A DNA stretch of 64,000 nt from Oleiharenicola sp. (lineage in GTDB: Bacteria; Verrucomicrobiota; Verrucomicrobiia; Opitutales; Opitutaceae): positions 1 through 64,000 of the forward strand of contig JANYDW010000027.1 in assembly GCA_025363455.1 (NCBI GenBank), in the 5' to 3' direction. Under the pieces are notes generated by a model that had not been told where the DNA came from, searched no databases, and saw only the letters and a list, made by a program, of their open reading frames with translations. Below are positions 8,497 to 17,142 of this stretch, one piece after another. Every line of letters starts with the position of its first letter. The stretch's first letter is position 1. A program made the translations under genes and the position numbers.

Positions 8497-11070
8497 TTAG
8501 TAACTATCGACCAGGGACTGGTGCACGAGGGTTTTCCGCAGCATCGCGAGGGTCGTGGGCCGCGCCAGCGAGACGCGGACCGTCCGGGGTCGATCAGGAT
8601 AAAGTTCGAAATAGTTATCGCTGCTCCGATGCGCCAGGCCCGGCAGATCGAAGGCGAAGCGGTGCTGGAAGGCGGAGGTTTGGAAGGTAAGTGCGAACTC
8701 CGTTTCCGACGCCCGGCGGATGGCAACCCGCGTCCGGGCACGAGGGAGATCCAGGAAACGCGGCGGCGACAGGAACACGGTCTCCTCGCTCACGCGCTGG
8801 CGGCCGATGACGAGGGCAATGCGCAGGTGCAGGTTGTCGCGACCGTGTTGCGCCATGAGCCGGCCGAGGCGGAGCGTCTGCTGGAGTACGCTCTGGTCCG
8901 GGCCGAGGACCACCCTTTTCCGGCCACGGACCAAGCGACGTCCGTCCAGGTGGAACAGCTCCCACTGCAGTTCGCCGCGCGCCGGTTGAGGGGCGTCGTA
9001 AACGGTGTAGAGATGCACTTCATCCACGGTCGTGGTGCGGTAGTTGCCGATGGTGGTGTCCTCGTCGCCGGGCACTTGCGCGCTGACGAGCGCCGGGGCG
9101 AAGAACCGCCGGGCCAAATGGTGCAGCGCTTTCCATCGCCCGGTGAACTCGAGGGAGCTCCACGAGGCCACGGGCCAGCAGTCATTGAGCTGCCAGTAGA
9201 GCGCACCCATGCAATGCGGCATGTTGCGGCGATAGTGCTCGACGCCGGTCTGCATGCAGTGCGCCTGGTTGAGCTGCGAGAGGTAGATCAGGTGCGCCTG
9301 CGACTTCGGGAAACGGTAGCGGCGCGACACGTAGTCGAGGATGATCTGGTTGCCCGCGCGGTTCTTTTGGTGGTTCTCCATCAGCGGGCCGAAGACATTG
9401 CCTTGCCCGGGCGGGCAGAACGTGGCTTGCGTCTCCGGCGAGCTGTAGCTCTGCATGCCGAACTCCGAGCAGAAACGGAACCGCCACTTCTCGTAGTCCT
9501 TTACCGGGTGCCGGGCGTGCCACACATCCCAGTAATGCGTGTCGCCGCGCCGCTCGCCGTCGGGGTGCGTGTCGCCCCGCGATACCGAGTCTGCGAAATT
9601 GCTGCGCCATTGCGACGAGGGTCGGTAGGCGGTCACGCCGTCGTGCGCCCTGACCTCCGCCGGCAGGATGTGGTGAAAGACGGCCTCGTAGTTCCAACGC
9701 AACTTCGGGTGATCCATCAGGTCGCCCTTGTTCGCGCCGCCTCCCGAGGTGTTGAGCTGGGCAATTTCATTGTTGCCGCACCAGAGCGCGAGGCAGGCCC
9801 GGTGGCGCAGGCGGCGGACCTGGTGGCGCGCCTCGGCTCGCACGCTCTCCCGAAACGCCGCGTCGGCGGGATGGACCGAGCAGGCGAACATGAAATCCTG
9901 CCAGACCATGAGGCCAAGCTCGTCGCAGAGGTCGTAGAAATCCTCGCTCTCGTAGATGCCGCCGCCCCAGACGCGGAGCATGTTCATGTGCGCCTCGGTG
10001 GCGCTCGTGAGATCGCGGGCATAATCGGCGCGGGTCAAGCCGGGCACGAAGCTGTGCGCCGGGATCCAGTTGGCGCCTTTGGCAAAGATCGCGCGGCCGT
10101 TCACGACGAACTGGAATGTTTCGCCTGCCTTGTCCTTGTGCCGGTCGAGTTGGAGCGTGCGAAGGCCGATTCGTTTCGACCAGCGGCCAATCAGGTTGCC
10201 GCCCGCATCGTGCACGGCGAGCGCCACCGTGTAGAGCGGTTGCGCGCCGTGGCCGTTGGGCCACCAGAGAGAGGGATTTTTGATTTTACACCGATGCCGC
10301 ATGCTCGCGGCCCGGTGCCGGTCGCCCCGCCTTCGCGGTGGCCGGGATTCTCGATTCTCGATTTCCACCACCGTTCGGCCATTCAGCGAGACCGTCCCGG
10401 TAATCCGGGCCTGGGCATCGTTGCGGGCCAATTCGGGTTCGAACGTGAGGAGGACGCTGCCATCACGGCGGTGGGTCTGGGCCACCCGGAGGTCAGCCAG
10501 CCGGTTGCCACTCCAAGCCTCAAGGCGGAGATCGCGCCAAATGCCGGCGGTGACGAAGCGCGGACCCCAGTCCCAGCCGAACTGGCATTGCTGCTTGCGC
10601 AATACCTGGCTCCGACCGACGGGATCGTTGAATTCGCGCGGGTCGTGTTTCGGCCGGTGGGCGCGGATGTACTTCATCGCGCTGCCGAAACGAATCGAGA
10701 TCTCGTTTTTCCCCGCATGAAGCATCGGCTTCACATTCCAGCGGTAACCAGTGAACATGTTCTCCGTACGGGCGACGATGTGGCCGTTGATGCGCACCGT
10801 GGCGACGGTGTCGAGACCGTCGGTCACGAGTTCGACCACCTCCTCGTCAAACAAACCCGCGGGCACGCTGAAAGTGGCGCGATATTCCCAATCGCGTTCC
10901 TCGATCCACTGCAGCTGGAGTTCGTTGGTACCCCAGAACGGGTCCGGAATCAGGCGGTGGCGACGGAGATCGGTGTGGACGCAGCCGGGCACGCGGGCAG
11001 AGCGCCACGGTGATTGGGCGGTGGCGTCGCGGAACTGCCACGCAGCGCGGGCAAGTGGGTGCAGGCGCAT
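8497..11070 (-). CDS. Beta-mannosidase, glycoside hydrolase family 2
   Basis: An 857-residue enzyme that removes terminal beta-mannose residues from manno-oligosaccharides. The N-terminal sugar-binding domain has WRSARVPGCVHTDL and NELQLQWIEERDWEYR. Then come KQQCQFGWDWGPRF, typical of GH2 beta-mannosidases, and the TIM-barrel entry FAKGANWIPAHSF and RVWGGGIYE. The predicted acid/base Glu is in LWCGNNE (about residue 435) and the nucleophile Glu in FCSEFGMQS (about 536). No signal peptide is visible, so it should act in the cytoplasm on imported oligosaccharides. It lies 16 bases downstream of the GH1 gene and upstream of the symporter gene, all on the minus strand, consistent with one operon. 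Confidence 0.93.
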   Translation of the reverse strand: MRLHPLARAAWQFRDATAQSPWRSARVPGCVHTDLRRHRLIPDPFWGTNELQLQWIEERDWEYRATFSVPAGLFDEEVVELVTDGLDTVATVRINGHIVARTENMFTGYRWNVKPMLHAGKNEISIRFGSAMKYIRAHRPKHDPREFNDPVGRSQVLRKQQCQFGWDWGPRFVTAGIWRDLRLEAWSGNRLADLRVAQTHRRDGSVLLTFEPELARNDAQARITGTVSLNGRTVVEIENRESRPPRRRGDRHRAASMRHRCKIKNPSLWWPNGHGAQPLYTVALAVHDAGGNLIGRWSKRIGLRTLQLDRHKDKAGETFQFVVNGRAIFAKGANWIPAHSFVPGLTRADYARDLTSATEAHMNMLRVWGGGIYESEDFYDLCDELGLMVWQDFMFACSVHPADAAFRESVRAEARHQVRRLRHRACLALWCGNNEIAQLNTSGGGANKGDLMDHPKLRWNYEAVFHHILPAEVRAHDGVTAYRPSSQWRSNFADSVSRGDTHPDGERRGDTHYWDVWHARHPVKDYEKWRFRFCSEFGMQSYSSPETQATFCPPGQGNVFGPLMENHQKNRAGNQIILDYVSRRYRFPKSQAHLIYLSQLNQAHCMQTGVEHYRRNMPHCMGALYWQLNDCWPVASWSSLEFTGRWKALHHLARRFFAPALVSAQVPGDEDTTIGNYRTTTVDEVHLYTVYDAPQPARGELQWELFHLDGRRLVRGRKRVVLGPDQSVLQQTLRLGRLMAQHGRDNLHLRIALVIGRQRVSEETVFLSPPRFLDLPRARTRVAIRRASETEFALTFQTSAFQHRFAFDLPGLAHRSSDNYFELYPDRPRTVRVSLARPTTLAMLRKTLVHQSLVDSY

Positions 11071-11086
11071 GGTGATGGGGAATCGC

Positions 11087-12448
11087 TCAGAGGTTGGCGC
11101 CGTGCCGGCGAATAACCTCGCGATACCAGTAATAGGAATCCTTGGGTGTGCGCTTCTGGGACTGGTAGTCGACGTGGATCAGGCCGAAGCGGTCCTTGTA
11201 GCCCTCGCACCACTCGAAGTTGTCGAGGATGGACCAGTAGAAATACCCGGCCAGCGGGATGCCCTCATCGGCCGCGCGCTTGAGGCCCCCGAGGTAACGG
11301 GAGAGGAAGTCGATCCGCTGCGGGTCGTGCACCTTGCCGTCGAGGTGAACAAAGTCGGTATTGCAAAAACCATTTTCCGAAAAGGCGATCGGGAGCCCGT
11401 AGCGCTCGGTTTGGAAACGGGCGGCCCAATAAAGGGCGGGGGGTGAGACCTGGAGCCAGGGCAGAGTGCCGCGGGGATTGCCGATGCCCCAGCCGTCCGG
11501 GATCTTTTCCGGCTTGCCCTTGGCGTCGGCGCGGACCCGCCAACCGGCGTAGCAGTTGTAGGACAGGAAATCGATTTTCTGGGCGATGAGCTTCATGTCC
11601 CCCGCGCGGATCTCCGGCACCTCGGCGCCGAAGGCCTTCAGGCCCTCCTCGGGATACTTCCCGAACATGATGGGGTCGGCCCACCAGCTGAGGTTCCACA
11701 GGTCGCGCCCAGTGCAGGAAAAATAGTCGCGGCGGGCGGCCTCGATGTCGCGCTTGCTTTCGCTGGCGGGGATGCGTTCGCGCGCGGTGTGGGCGATGGA
11801 GACCTTGATCTTGCCCTCGCAGCCGGCACGCAGGGCCTGCACGGCGCGGCCATGCGCCATCAGCAGATGGTGGGCGGCGAGCAGGCACTCGGAGTGGGGC
11901 AACTTGTAACCGGGAGCGAACATGCCTTCCCGCAAACCAAGTCCGACCACGCACGGCGGCTCATTGATCGTCATGAAGTTTTTCACGCGGTCGCCATAAC
12001 GGTCGGCGATCAGGGCGGCGTAGTCGCCGAACCACTCGACCATGTCGCGGTTTTGGAAACCGCCGCGGCGCTGGAGCGCGTTGGGCAGGTCCCAGTGGAA
12101 GAGCGTGACGTACGGGGTGATCCCGGCGTCGAGCAGCCCGTCGAAGAGCTTGTCGTAAAACGCGAGTCCCTTGGGATTGGGCTTGCCCGTGCCGAGCGGA
12201 ATGACGCGCGACCAGGAGATCGACATGCGGTAGGCCTTGATGCCGAGGTTGCGCATGTGGCCGACGTCTTCCGGCCAGCGATGGTAATGGTCACAGGCGA
12301 CATCACCGGTGTGGCCTTCAAAAATTCGGCCCGGTTCGTGGGTAAAGACGTCCCAGATGGACGGGGCGCGGCCATCCTGGGCAGCGGCACCTTCGATTTG
12401 ATAGGCGGCAGCAGCTGCGCCCCAGGTAAAATTACGAGGGAAGGACAT
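11087..12448 (-). CDS. Beta-glucosidase, glycoside hydrolase family 1
   Basis: A 453-residue GH1 enzyme hydrolysing beta-glucosides or related beta-glycosides such as cellobiose. The N-terminal signature is complete (FTWGAAAAAYQIEGA, about residues 7-21). The acid/base Glu is in FMTINEP (about residue 163) and the nucleophile Glu is in IAFSENGF (about 357). The C-terminal YFYWSILDNFEWCEGY motif is also intact. The length is normal for the family. No signal peptide is seen, so it is cytoplasmic. It is the second of four minus-strand genes. Its partner beta-mannosidase suggests glucomannan or mixed hemicellulose breakdown. Confidence 0.95.
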   Translation of the reverse strand: MSFPRNFTWGAAAAAYQIEGAAAQDGRAPSIWDVFTHEPGRIFEGHTGDVACDHYHRWPEDVGHMRNLGIKAYRMSISWSRVIPLGTGKPNPKGLAFYDKLFDGLLDAGITPYVTLFHWDLPNALQRRGGFQNRDMVEWFGDYAALIADRYGDRVKNFMTINEPPCVVGLGLREGMFAPGYKLPHSECLLAAHHLLMAHGRAVQALRAGCEGKIKVSIAHTARERIPASESKRDIEAARRDYFSCTGRDLWNLSWWADPIMFGKYPEEGLKAFGAEVPEIRAGDMKLIAQKIDFLSYNCYAGWRVRADAKGKPEKIPDGWGIGNPRGTLPWLQVSPPALYWAARFQTERYGLPIAFSENGFCNTDFVHLDGKVHDPQRIDFLSRYLGGLKRAADEGIPLAGYFYWSILDNFEWCEGYKDRFGLIHVDYQSQKRTPKDSYYWYREVIRRHGANL

Positions 12449-12566
12449 CAGGCGTAGGGTGGTGTGTGCGGGGTAGGTGACTAACTAACGGCTATCTTAT
12501 CGGCTACCTCAGAAAGAAGTAATGAGATATGTTGTCCCGAAATTGAGAGCGAAAGCCCCCAATGGT

Positions 12567-13919
12567 TCATTTCAAATTAAGAGTGCTGACAACCCACAAG
12601 TTGATCGCCTCCCCCTGTTCCGCCGGGTAGGTGTGGCTCTGCTCGGGCTCGACCGCGAGGGTCTTGGGTGCGGTGATGACATTGTACGCGGCAAACGTGG
12701 ACGTGGGCGGGCAGGTTTCATCGTTGTAACCCCAGATATAGAAACCGGGAACCTTGAGGCGCCGGGCGAAATTCACGGTGTCGTAGTAGGAGGCGGTTGT
12801 GATCTTGGCCGGGGTGGAATGACTCGAGGGTGAACCGTCGTCGTTGGGTTTGAAGGGATGAGGCCACCCGCCGGCGCGGCCATGCAGCTCGGCCGCGACG
12901 TCACACATGGCCGGATGGGTGGCGGAGAGCGCGGTGACGCGCGGGTCGAGCGCGGCGGTGACGATCGATAGCTGCCCGCCCTGGCTGGCGCCCATGACGA
13001 GGAGATCCTTGCCATTCCACATCTCGCGCGAGGTCAGGAAATCATTGGCGCGAATGCAACCGAGGTAGACCCGGTGATAGTAATAGGTGTCGCGGTTATC
13101 GAGTTGGTTGACCCAGTAGCTGTGCAGGGCACCGCCATACATGGCGTCGTAGACGTCCTTGGCCATGTTCACCGGGATGCCGTGGATGCCGATCTCGAGC
13201 ACGATGGCGCCGCGGGCGGCGAGGTCAGTGTCGCCGAAGTACGGACGCACGCCGGCACCGGGCACTTTGAGCACGGCCGGATATTTGCCGGGGGCCTTTG
13301 GTTCGCAGAGGATGCCATAGACGCGCGGTGGGCTGGGATTCCAATTTTGGTTCAGAGTGCGGAAATTGACGTGATAGACGTTAACTTTGTCGGTGCAGGC
13401 ATCGGGTAGGAGGGTAAGCCGGGCCTCGAGCGGGATCTTGGCGAGATCGGCCTTACCCTTTTGCCAGAAGGCGTCGAAGTCGGCCAGCTCGGTCTGATAC
13501 GGTTTGATCGTCTCGGGTGCGAAGGCTGCGGTGGCCTTGCCCTCGTAGGTTTTCCCTGCGATTTCCACGGACGCCTTCAAGCGAATGAAGCCGCCCTCCT
13601 TCAACGTGCCGCCATCGACCACGAGACCGTCGAGGGGAACGGCGGCCGTCTTCTTCTCGGCCGGCATCATGTCCGGTCCGACGGAATAGGTGACGGTGGC
13701 GTTGTCGACCGGCGTGTTGTCGGCGGTCACCATGACGCGGAATCTCGCTGGTTCGCCGAGCCGGTAGGTCCAGTCGCGATGGTCCGGGGCGACGCGCACT
13801 TGGATGGAGGCGACGCGCAAATTGGCCGGCGCGGGCACGGGACTGAGCGGGGTGGCGGCGCACAAGGCGTTCGCACCGGACGCAGCCAGCAGAAACAGGC
13901 GGAATAGTCGGGGCATCAT
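12567..13919 (-). CDS. Exported acetyl(xylan) esterase, CE7/AXE1 family
   Basis: A 450-residue exported esterase that removes acetyl groups from hemicellulose oligosaccharides. A signal peptide is visible (MMPRLFRLFLLAASGANALC). An Ig-like N-terminal domain (about residues 30-120) precedes the alpha/beta-hydrolase domain of the AXE1 family. The catalytic Ser is in MGASQGG (about 311), the Asp in GYNDETCPP (about 398) and the His in EQSHTYP (about 428). Tandem ATGs occur at 13919 and 13916 and either may start. It is first in the minus-strand hemicellulose set, 118 bases upstream of the GH1 gene. Deacetylation would make substrates accessible to the intracellular glycosidases. Confidence 0.88.
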   Translation of the reverse strand: MMPRLFRLFLLAASGANALCAATPLSPVPAPANLRVASIQVRVAPDHRDWTYRLGEPARFRVMVTADNTPVDNATVTYSVGPDMMPAEKKTAAVPLDGLVVDGGTLKEGGFIRLKASVEIAGKTYEGKATAAFAPETIKPYQTELADFDAFWQKGKADLAKIPLEARLTLLPDACTDKVNVYHVNFRTLNQNWNPSPPRVYGILCEPKAPGKYPAVLKVPGAGVRPYFGDTDLAARGAIVLEIGIHGIPVNMAKDVYDAMYGGALHSYWVNQLDNRDTYYYHRVYLGCIRANDFLTSREMWNGKDLLVMGASQGGQLSIVTAALDPRVTALSATHPAMCDVAAELHGRAGGWPHPFKPNDDGSPSSHSTPAKITTASYYDTVNFARRLKVPGFYIWGYNDETCPPTSTFAAYNVITAPKTLAVEPEQSHTYPAEQGEAINLWVVSTLNLK

Positions 13920-14082
13920 CGGGGAAATGGGGAGGAAGACAGGCCCGCGAACCAGACAGCAAATCGGTCGGGGGTCAACCTGAGCCTCCCGCGCCGGAGG
14001 CCAGGAGCCGGCCGGCGTTCGCTTTAATTTTCTTCGGGTCCCGGGCCCGGAGCTTGGTCGAACGGCTCGGGCCGAACTGGAA

Positions 14083-14162
14083 TGTAGGAGCCTGCTTGCA
14101 GGCGATTCTGGGGTTCGTCCTTTGGGGGACGATTTCGAATCGCCTGCAAGCAGGCTCCTACA
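14083..14162. repeat. Perfect 26-bp inverted repeat element (GCCTGCTTGCAGGC family)
   Basis: The arms at 14083-14108 and 14137-14162 are exact inverse copies over 26 bases. Each outer end reads TGTAGGAGCCTGCTTGCAGG. The central 28 bases contain a smaller GTCC/GGAC stem. It lies in the 333-base gap between the divergent esterase and TMTC-like genes. Apart from this element I see nothing else in that gap except short GC-rich palindromes. It looks like a MITE or REP-type element. Confidence 0.88.
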
Positions 14163-14252
14163 AAAATGAAACTGAGCCCGACTTCGAGGGCACACCCAGC
14201 CGGCTGCATTGGGCGATTGATTTCGCTGGAAGCAGGCACGTAGTGTCCGCGG

Positions 14253-16202
14253 ATGCAAAACCGTCGCTTCGACCCGGCTTCCCCTCTCGTGAGGGGGGGA
14301 ATGGTTTTGCTGATTTTTGGCCTGGTCCTGTTCTGCTATTGGCCGGCGCTGCGGGGCGCCATCCTCTGGGACGATCCCGCGCACGTTCCGCGCCCAGAGC
14401 TGCAGTCATGGCAGGGCTTGGGTCGTATCTGGACGGACGTCCGGGCCACTCAACAGTATTACCCGGTTTTGTTCAGCGCGTTTTGGATCGAGCACCGCCT
14501 TTGGGGTGACAACACGCTCGGTTATCATCTGGTCAATGTCGTCTTCCATACCCTGTCGTGCTGCTTGTTCGCCTTGCTGTTGCGCCGCCTGTGGCAGCCG
14601 GCCCGGACCGGGGAACCGCCGATAGTGCCCGCGGGAGCGGAGTGGTTCGCGGCGGTGCTGTTCGCCGTGCATCCGGTGTGCGTCGAGTCGGTGGCGTGGA
14701 TCACCGAGCAAAAGAACACGCTGTCGCTAGTCTTCTATCTCTTGGCGGGGCTCGCCTATCTCGATTTCGCCGAGCGGCGGCGGGGGAAGTCCTATGCGCT
14801 CGCCACGTTGCTGTTTCTCTGTGCGCTAGGGAGCAAGACCGTCACGGTCACGCTGCCGGTCGCCCTGCTCATCGTACTCTGGTGGAAGCAAGGCGGGCTC
14901 AAATGGCGGCGCGACATCGTGCCGCTGCTGCCGTGGTTCTTGTTTTCCCTCACTTCCGGGCTGCTCACCTCTTGGATTGAGCGTCACATCATTGGCGCCG
15001 ACGTGGTGGTTTTCGACCTGAGCTTTGTGCAACGGTTGCTGCTGTCCGGCCGCGTGCTCTGGTTCTATCTGGCCAAGCTGGCTTGGCCGACCGGCCTGAA
15101 TTTCTTCTATCCCAAGTGGGACGTGGCCGGCGAGGCGGCGGGTTGGACGGGCTATCTGCTGGCGGCTGTGGCCGTGACCGTCGGTCTGTGGGCCCGGCGG
15201 CGGCGATGGCCGGGTGCCCTCGCGGCATGGCTGGTATATGGCGCCGGGCTTTTCCCGGTCCTCGGGTTCTTCAAGGTCTTTTTTTTCGGATTCACCTACG
15301 TTAACGACCATTTCCAATACCTGCCGGCCATCGGCCTGCTCGCGGTGGCGGCGGCGGGTGGAGCCATGGTGCTGACCAAGGTCCCGCGCGCGCTGCGGAT
15401 CGCCGGAGTAGCGTGCGGTGTCGGGGTAATCGGTGTGCTGGCAGTGGCTTCCCATCGCCAGAGCCGGCTCTACCGCGACAACGAGACACTCGCCCGCACC
15501 ACTATCGCCGCCAATCCCGCGGCCTGGATGGCGCACGAGATTCTGGCGACGACAGTGGCGAAGGACCCCGCCCGCCGCGCGGAGGCAATGGCGGAGTTTC
15601 AGGAGGTCATACGCCTCAAGCCCGACTATCCCGATGCGCACGTCGGGCTCGGCGTCGAGCTCGCCCGCCTGCCCGGGCGCCGGGACGAGGCCATCGCGGA
15701 ATTCGAGCGCACCATCGAGCTCAGTCCCTACTACCCCGAAGCGCACAACAATCTCGCGCTGATCCTGAGCACGCAACCCGGTCGCCTGCCGGACGTCCTC
15801 GCCCATTACGAAGCCGCGCTCCGTGCGCGGCCGGATTACCCCGAGGCCCATGCCAACCTGGCGGACCTGCTGGCAAAATCCCCGGACCGTCTGCCCGAGG
15901 CCATGGCGCACTACCAGGAGGCGCTACGACTCCGCCCTGCCTTCGTGGCGGTGCACTGCCGTCTGGCGTTCCTCCTGAGCCGACTGCCCGGGAAGCAGGA
16001 CGAGGCGCTGGCGCACTACGCGGAGGCATTGCGCCTCGCTCCGGATTTCATCGACGCGCACAATGGGCTCGCGATGACCTATGTGATGATGGGTCGGCCG
16101 GCGGAGGCGCGACGTGAATGGGAGACGGTGTTGCGCCTTGATCCCCGGCAGGAATCCGTGCGCCGCAACCTGCGTCGGCTCGATGAAATGGAAGGCCGTT
16201 GA
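14253..16202 (+). CDS. TMTC-like polytopic membrane protein with C-terminal TPRs
   Basis: A 649-residue protein with about ten hydrophobic segments in residues 15-400 and a TPR domain in about residues 420-640. The N-terminal half has the layout of TMTC/DUF1736-type GT-C membrane proteins: ILWDDPAHV after the first helix, an acidic DD pair in the first large loop, HLVNVVFHTLSC, and FAVHPVCVESVAWITEQKN. The TPRs show repeated PDYPEAHVGLG-type units and would face the periplasm. In eukaryotic TMTC proteins this architecture performs O-mannosylation; here the reaction is only inferred. A paralogue lies at 27479-29746. The gap to the TonB operon is 70 bases, so co-transcription is possible. Confidence 0.8.
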   Translation: MQNRRFDPASPLVRGGMVLLIFGLVLFCYWPALRGAILWDDPAHVPRPELQSWQGLGRIWTDVRATQQYYPVLFSAFWIEHRLWGDNTLGYHLVNVVFHTLSCCLFALLLRRLWQPARTGEPPIVPAGAEWFAAVLFAVHPVCVESVAWITEQKNTLSLVFYLLAGLAYLDFAERRRGKSYALATLLFLCALGSKTVTVTLPVALLIVLWWKQGGLKWRRDIVPLLPWFLFSLTSGLLTSWIERHIIGADVVVFDLSFVQRLLLSGRVLWFYLAKLAWPTGLNFFYPKWDVAGEAAGWTGYLLAAVAVTVGLWARRRRWPGALAAWLVYGAGLFPVLGFFKVFFFGFTYVNDHFQYLPAIGLLAVAAAGGAMVLTKVPRALRIAGVACGVGVIGVLAVASHRQSRLYRDNETLARTTIAANPAAWMAHEILATTVAKDPARRAEAMAEFQEVIRLKPDYPDAHVGLGVELARLPGRRDEAIAEFERTIELSPYYPEAHNNLALILSTQPGRLPDVLAHYEAALRARPDYPEAHANLADLLAKSPDRLPEAMAHYQEALRLRPAFVAVHCRLAFLLSRLPGKQDEALAHYAEALRLAPDFIDAHNGLAMTYVMMGRPAEARREWETVLRLDPRQESVRRNLRRLDEMEGR

Positions 16203-16272
16203 GCGGTCGCCGGCGTTCCCTTCTTATATTAGACCACAACTGACATTGCACCCCGGTAGCGGCCTGCACGGA

Positions 16273-17142
16273 ATGACTTGGAACGATCTTGCCCTGCTTT
16301 CCCCGCCCCGACAGCTTCCCTACCTCGTTGGCTGTCGGACTCGTCTGCCCCACCTGATTGTGATTACCCCACGTCTTATTCGCTGGTCCTGTCTCGCGTT
16401 CGGGCTGCTGCCGTTGGCGGCCTGGGCCGCAGCCGATCCGGTGGACCAGGTCGGCAAAGCGGCCGGTGAATGGCTCAAGACGCGGGCGGAAACGGTGCGG
16501 CTCCAAAGTGAGTGGGCCTCCCAGCGGCAATTGCTGGAGTCGACGGTGAAGGCGCTGGAGGAGCGCGCTGGCACCATGGAGGACAAGCGGGATCATTTGC
16601 TGGCCAAGACCGCCGGCGTCCAGACCGAACTCGCCGCGGTCGGCACAAAGAACCGGGACACGACCACCGGGCTGGAAGCCGCCGAGGCACGACTGAAGCA
16701 GCTGGCCGAGCGTCTTCAGAAACTGCGGCCCACGCTGCCGCCGCGGCTGTCAACCGCCCTCGATCTGCCCTTCCAGAGCCTGGCCGAGCCGGGCCTGTCG
16801 CTCGGCGAGCGCATGCAGCTCGCCATGACGGTGCTCAACCGCTGCATCCAGTTCAACCGGACGATAACCTGCGGCGAGGACGAGGTGGCGCCACCGGGAG
16901 AAGCCACCGCGAGATCGCTTGAGGTCATTTATTGGGGATTGAGCCACGGCTACGCGCTTGATCGCGCCGCCGGCCGGGCTTGGTCCGGCGCCCCCGGGCC
17001 GCAAGGCTGGCGGTGGGAGCCCCTGGCCGCCGCCGCGCCGGTAGTCCGTTTGATCGACATCTACAATGACCGGGCGGAGCCGGAATTCGTGATGACCCCG
17101 ATGCAGCTGCGCCATGCCGACGGCGGAGGCTCGCCGCCATGA
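16273..17142 (+). CDS. DUF3450 family periplasmic coiled-coil protein of the TonB operon
   Basis: A member of the DUF3450 family, whose genes typically begin TtpC/ExbB/ExbD/TonB operons. A hydrophobic export segment (LIRWSCLAFGLLPLAAWAAA) is followed by a long coiled coil with heptads (about residues 60-180). The conserved DUF3450 C-terminal part contains GLSHGYALDRAAGRAW. The ATG at 16273 places about 35 residues before the export signal. A GTG at 16360 would give a normal signal peptide and may be the true start. It overlaps the next gene by four bases (ATGA), so translation is coupled. Its likely role is periplasmic support of the energy-transducing complex, inferred from context. Confidence 0.78.
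   Translation: MTWNDLALLSPPRQLPYLVGCRTRLPHLIVITPRLIRWSCLAFGLLPLAAWAAADPVDQVGKAAGEWLKTRAETVRLQSEWASQRQLLESTVKALEERAGTMEDKRDHLLAKTAGVQTELAAVGTKNRDTTTGLEAAEARLKQLAERLQKLRPTLPPRLSTALDLPFQSLAEPGLSLGERMQLAMTVLNRCIQFNRTITCGEDEVAPPGEATARSLEVIYWGLSHGYALDRAAGRAWSGAPGPQGWRWEPLAAAAPVVRLIDIYNDRAEPEFVMTPMQLRHADGGGSPP

Noticed and set aside
8521..11013. Long plus-strand open frame of 830 codons
   Set aside because: It is the antisense of the GH2 beta-mannosidase gene, whose catalytic motifs are clear, and its own translation has no domain-like features.
7062..13919. A classical PUL with SusC/SusD
   Set aside because: No SusD gene is present and the TonB receptor lies about 10 kb away on the other strand behind its own operator-like sites, so the hemicellulose genes are described as a simple operon-like set.
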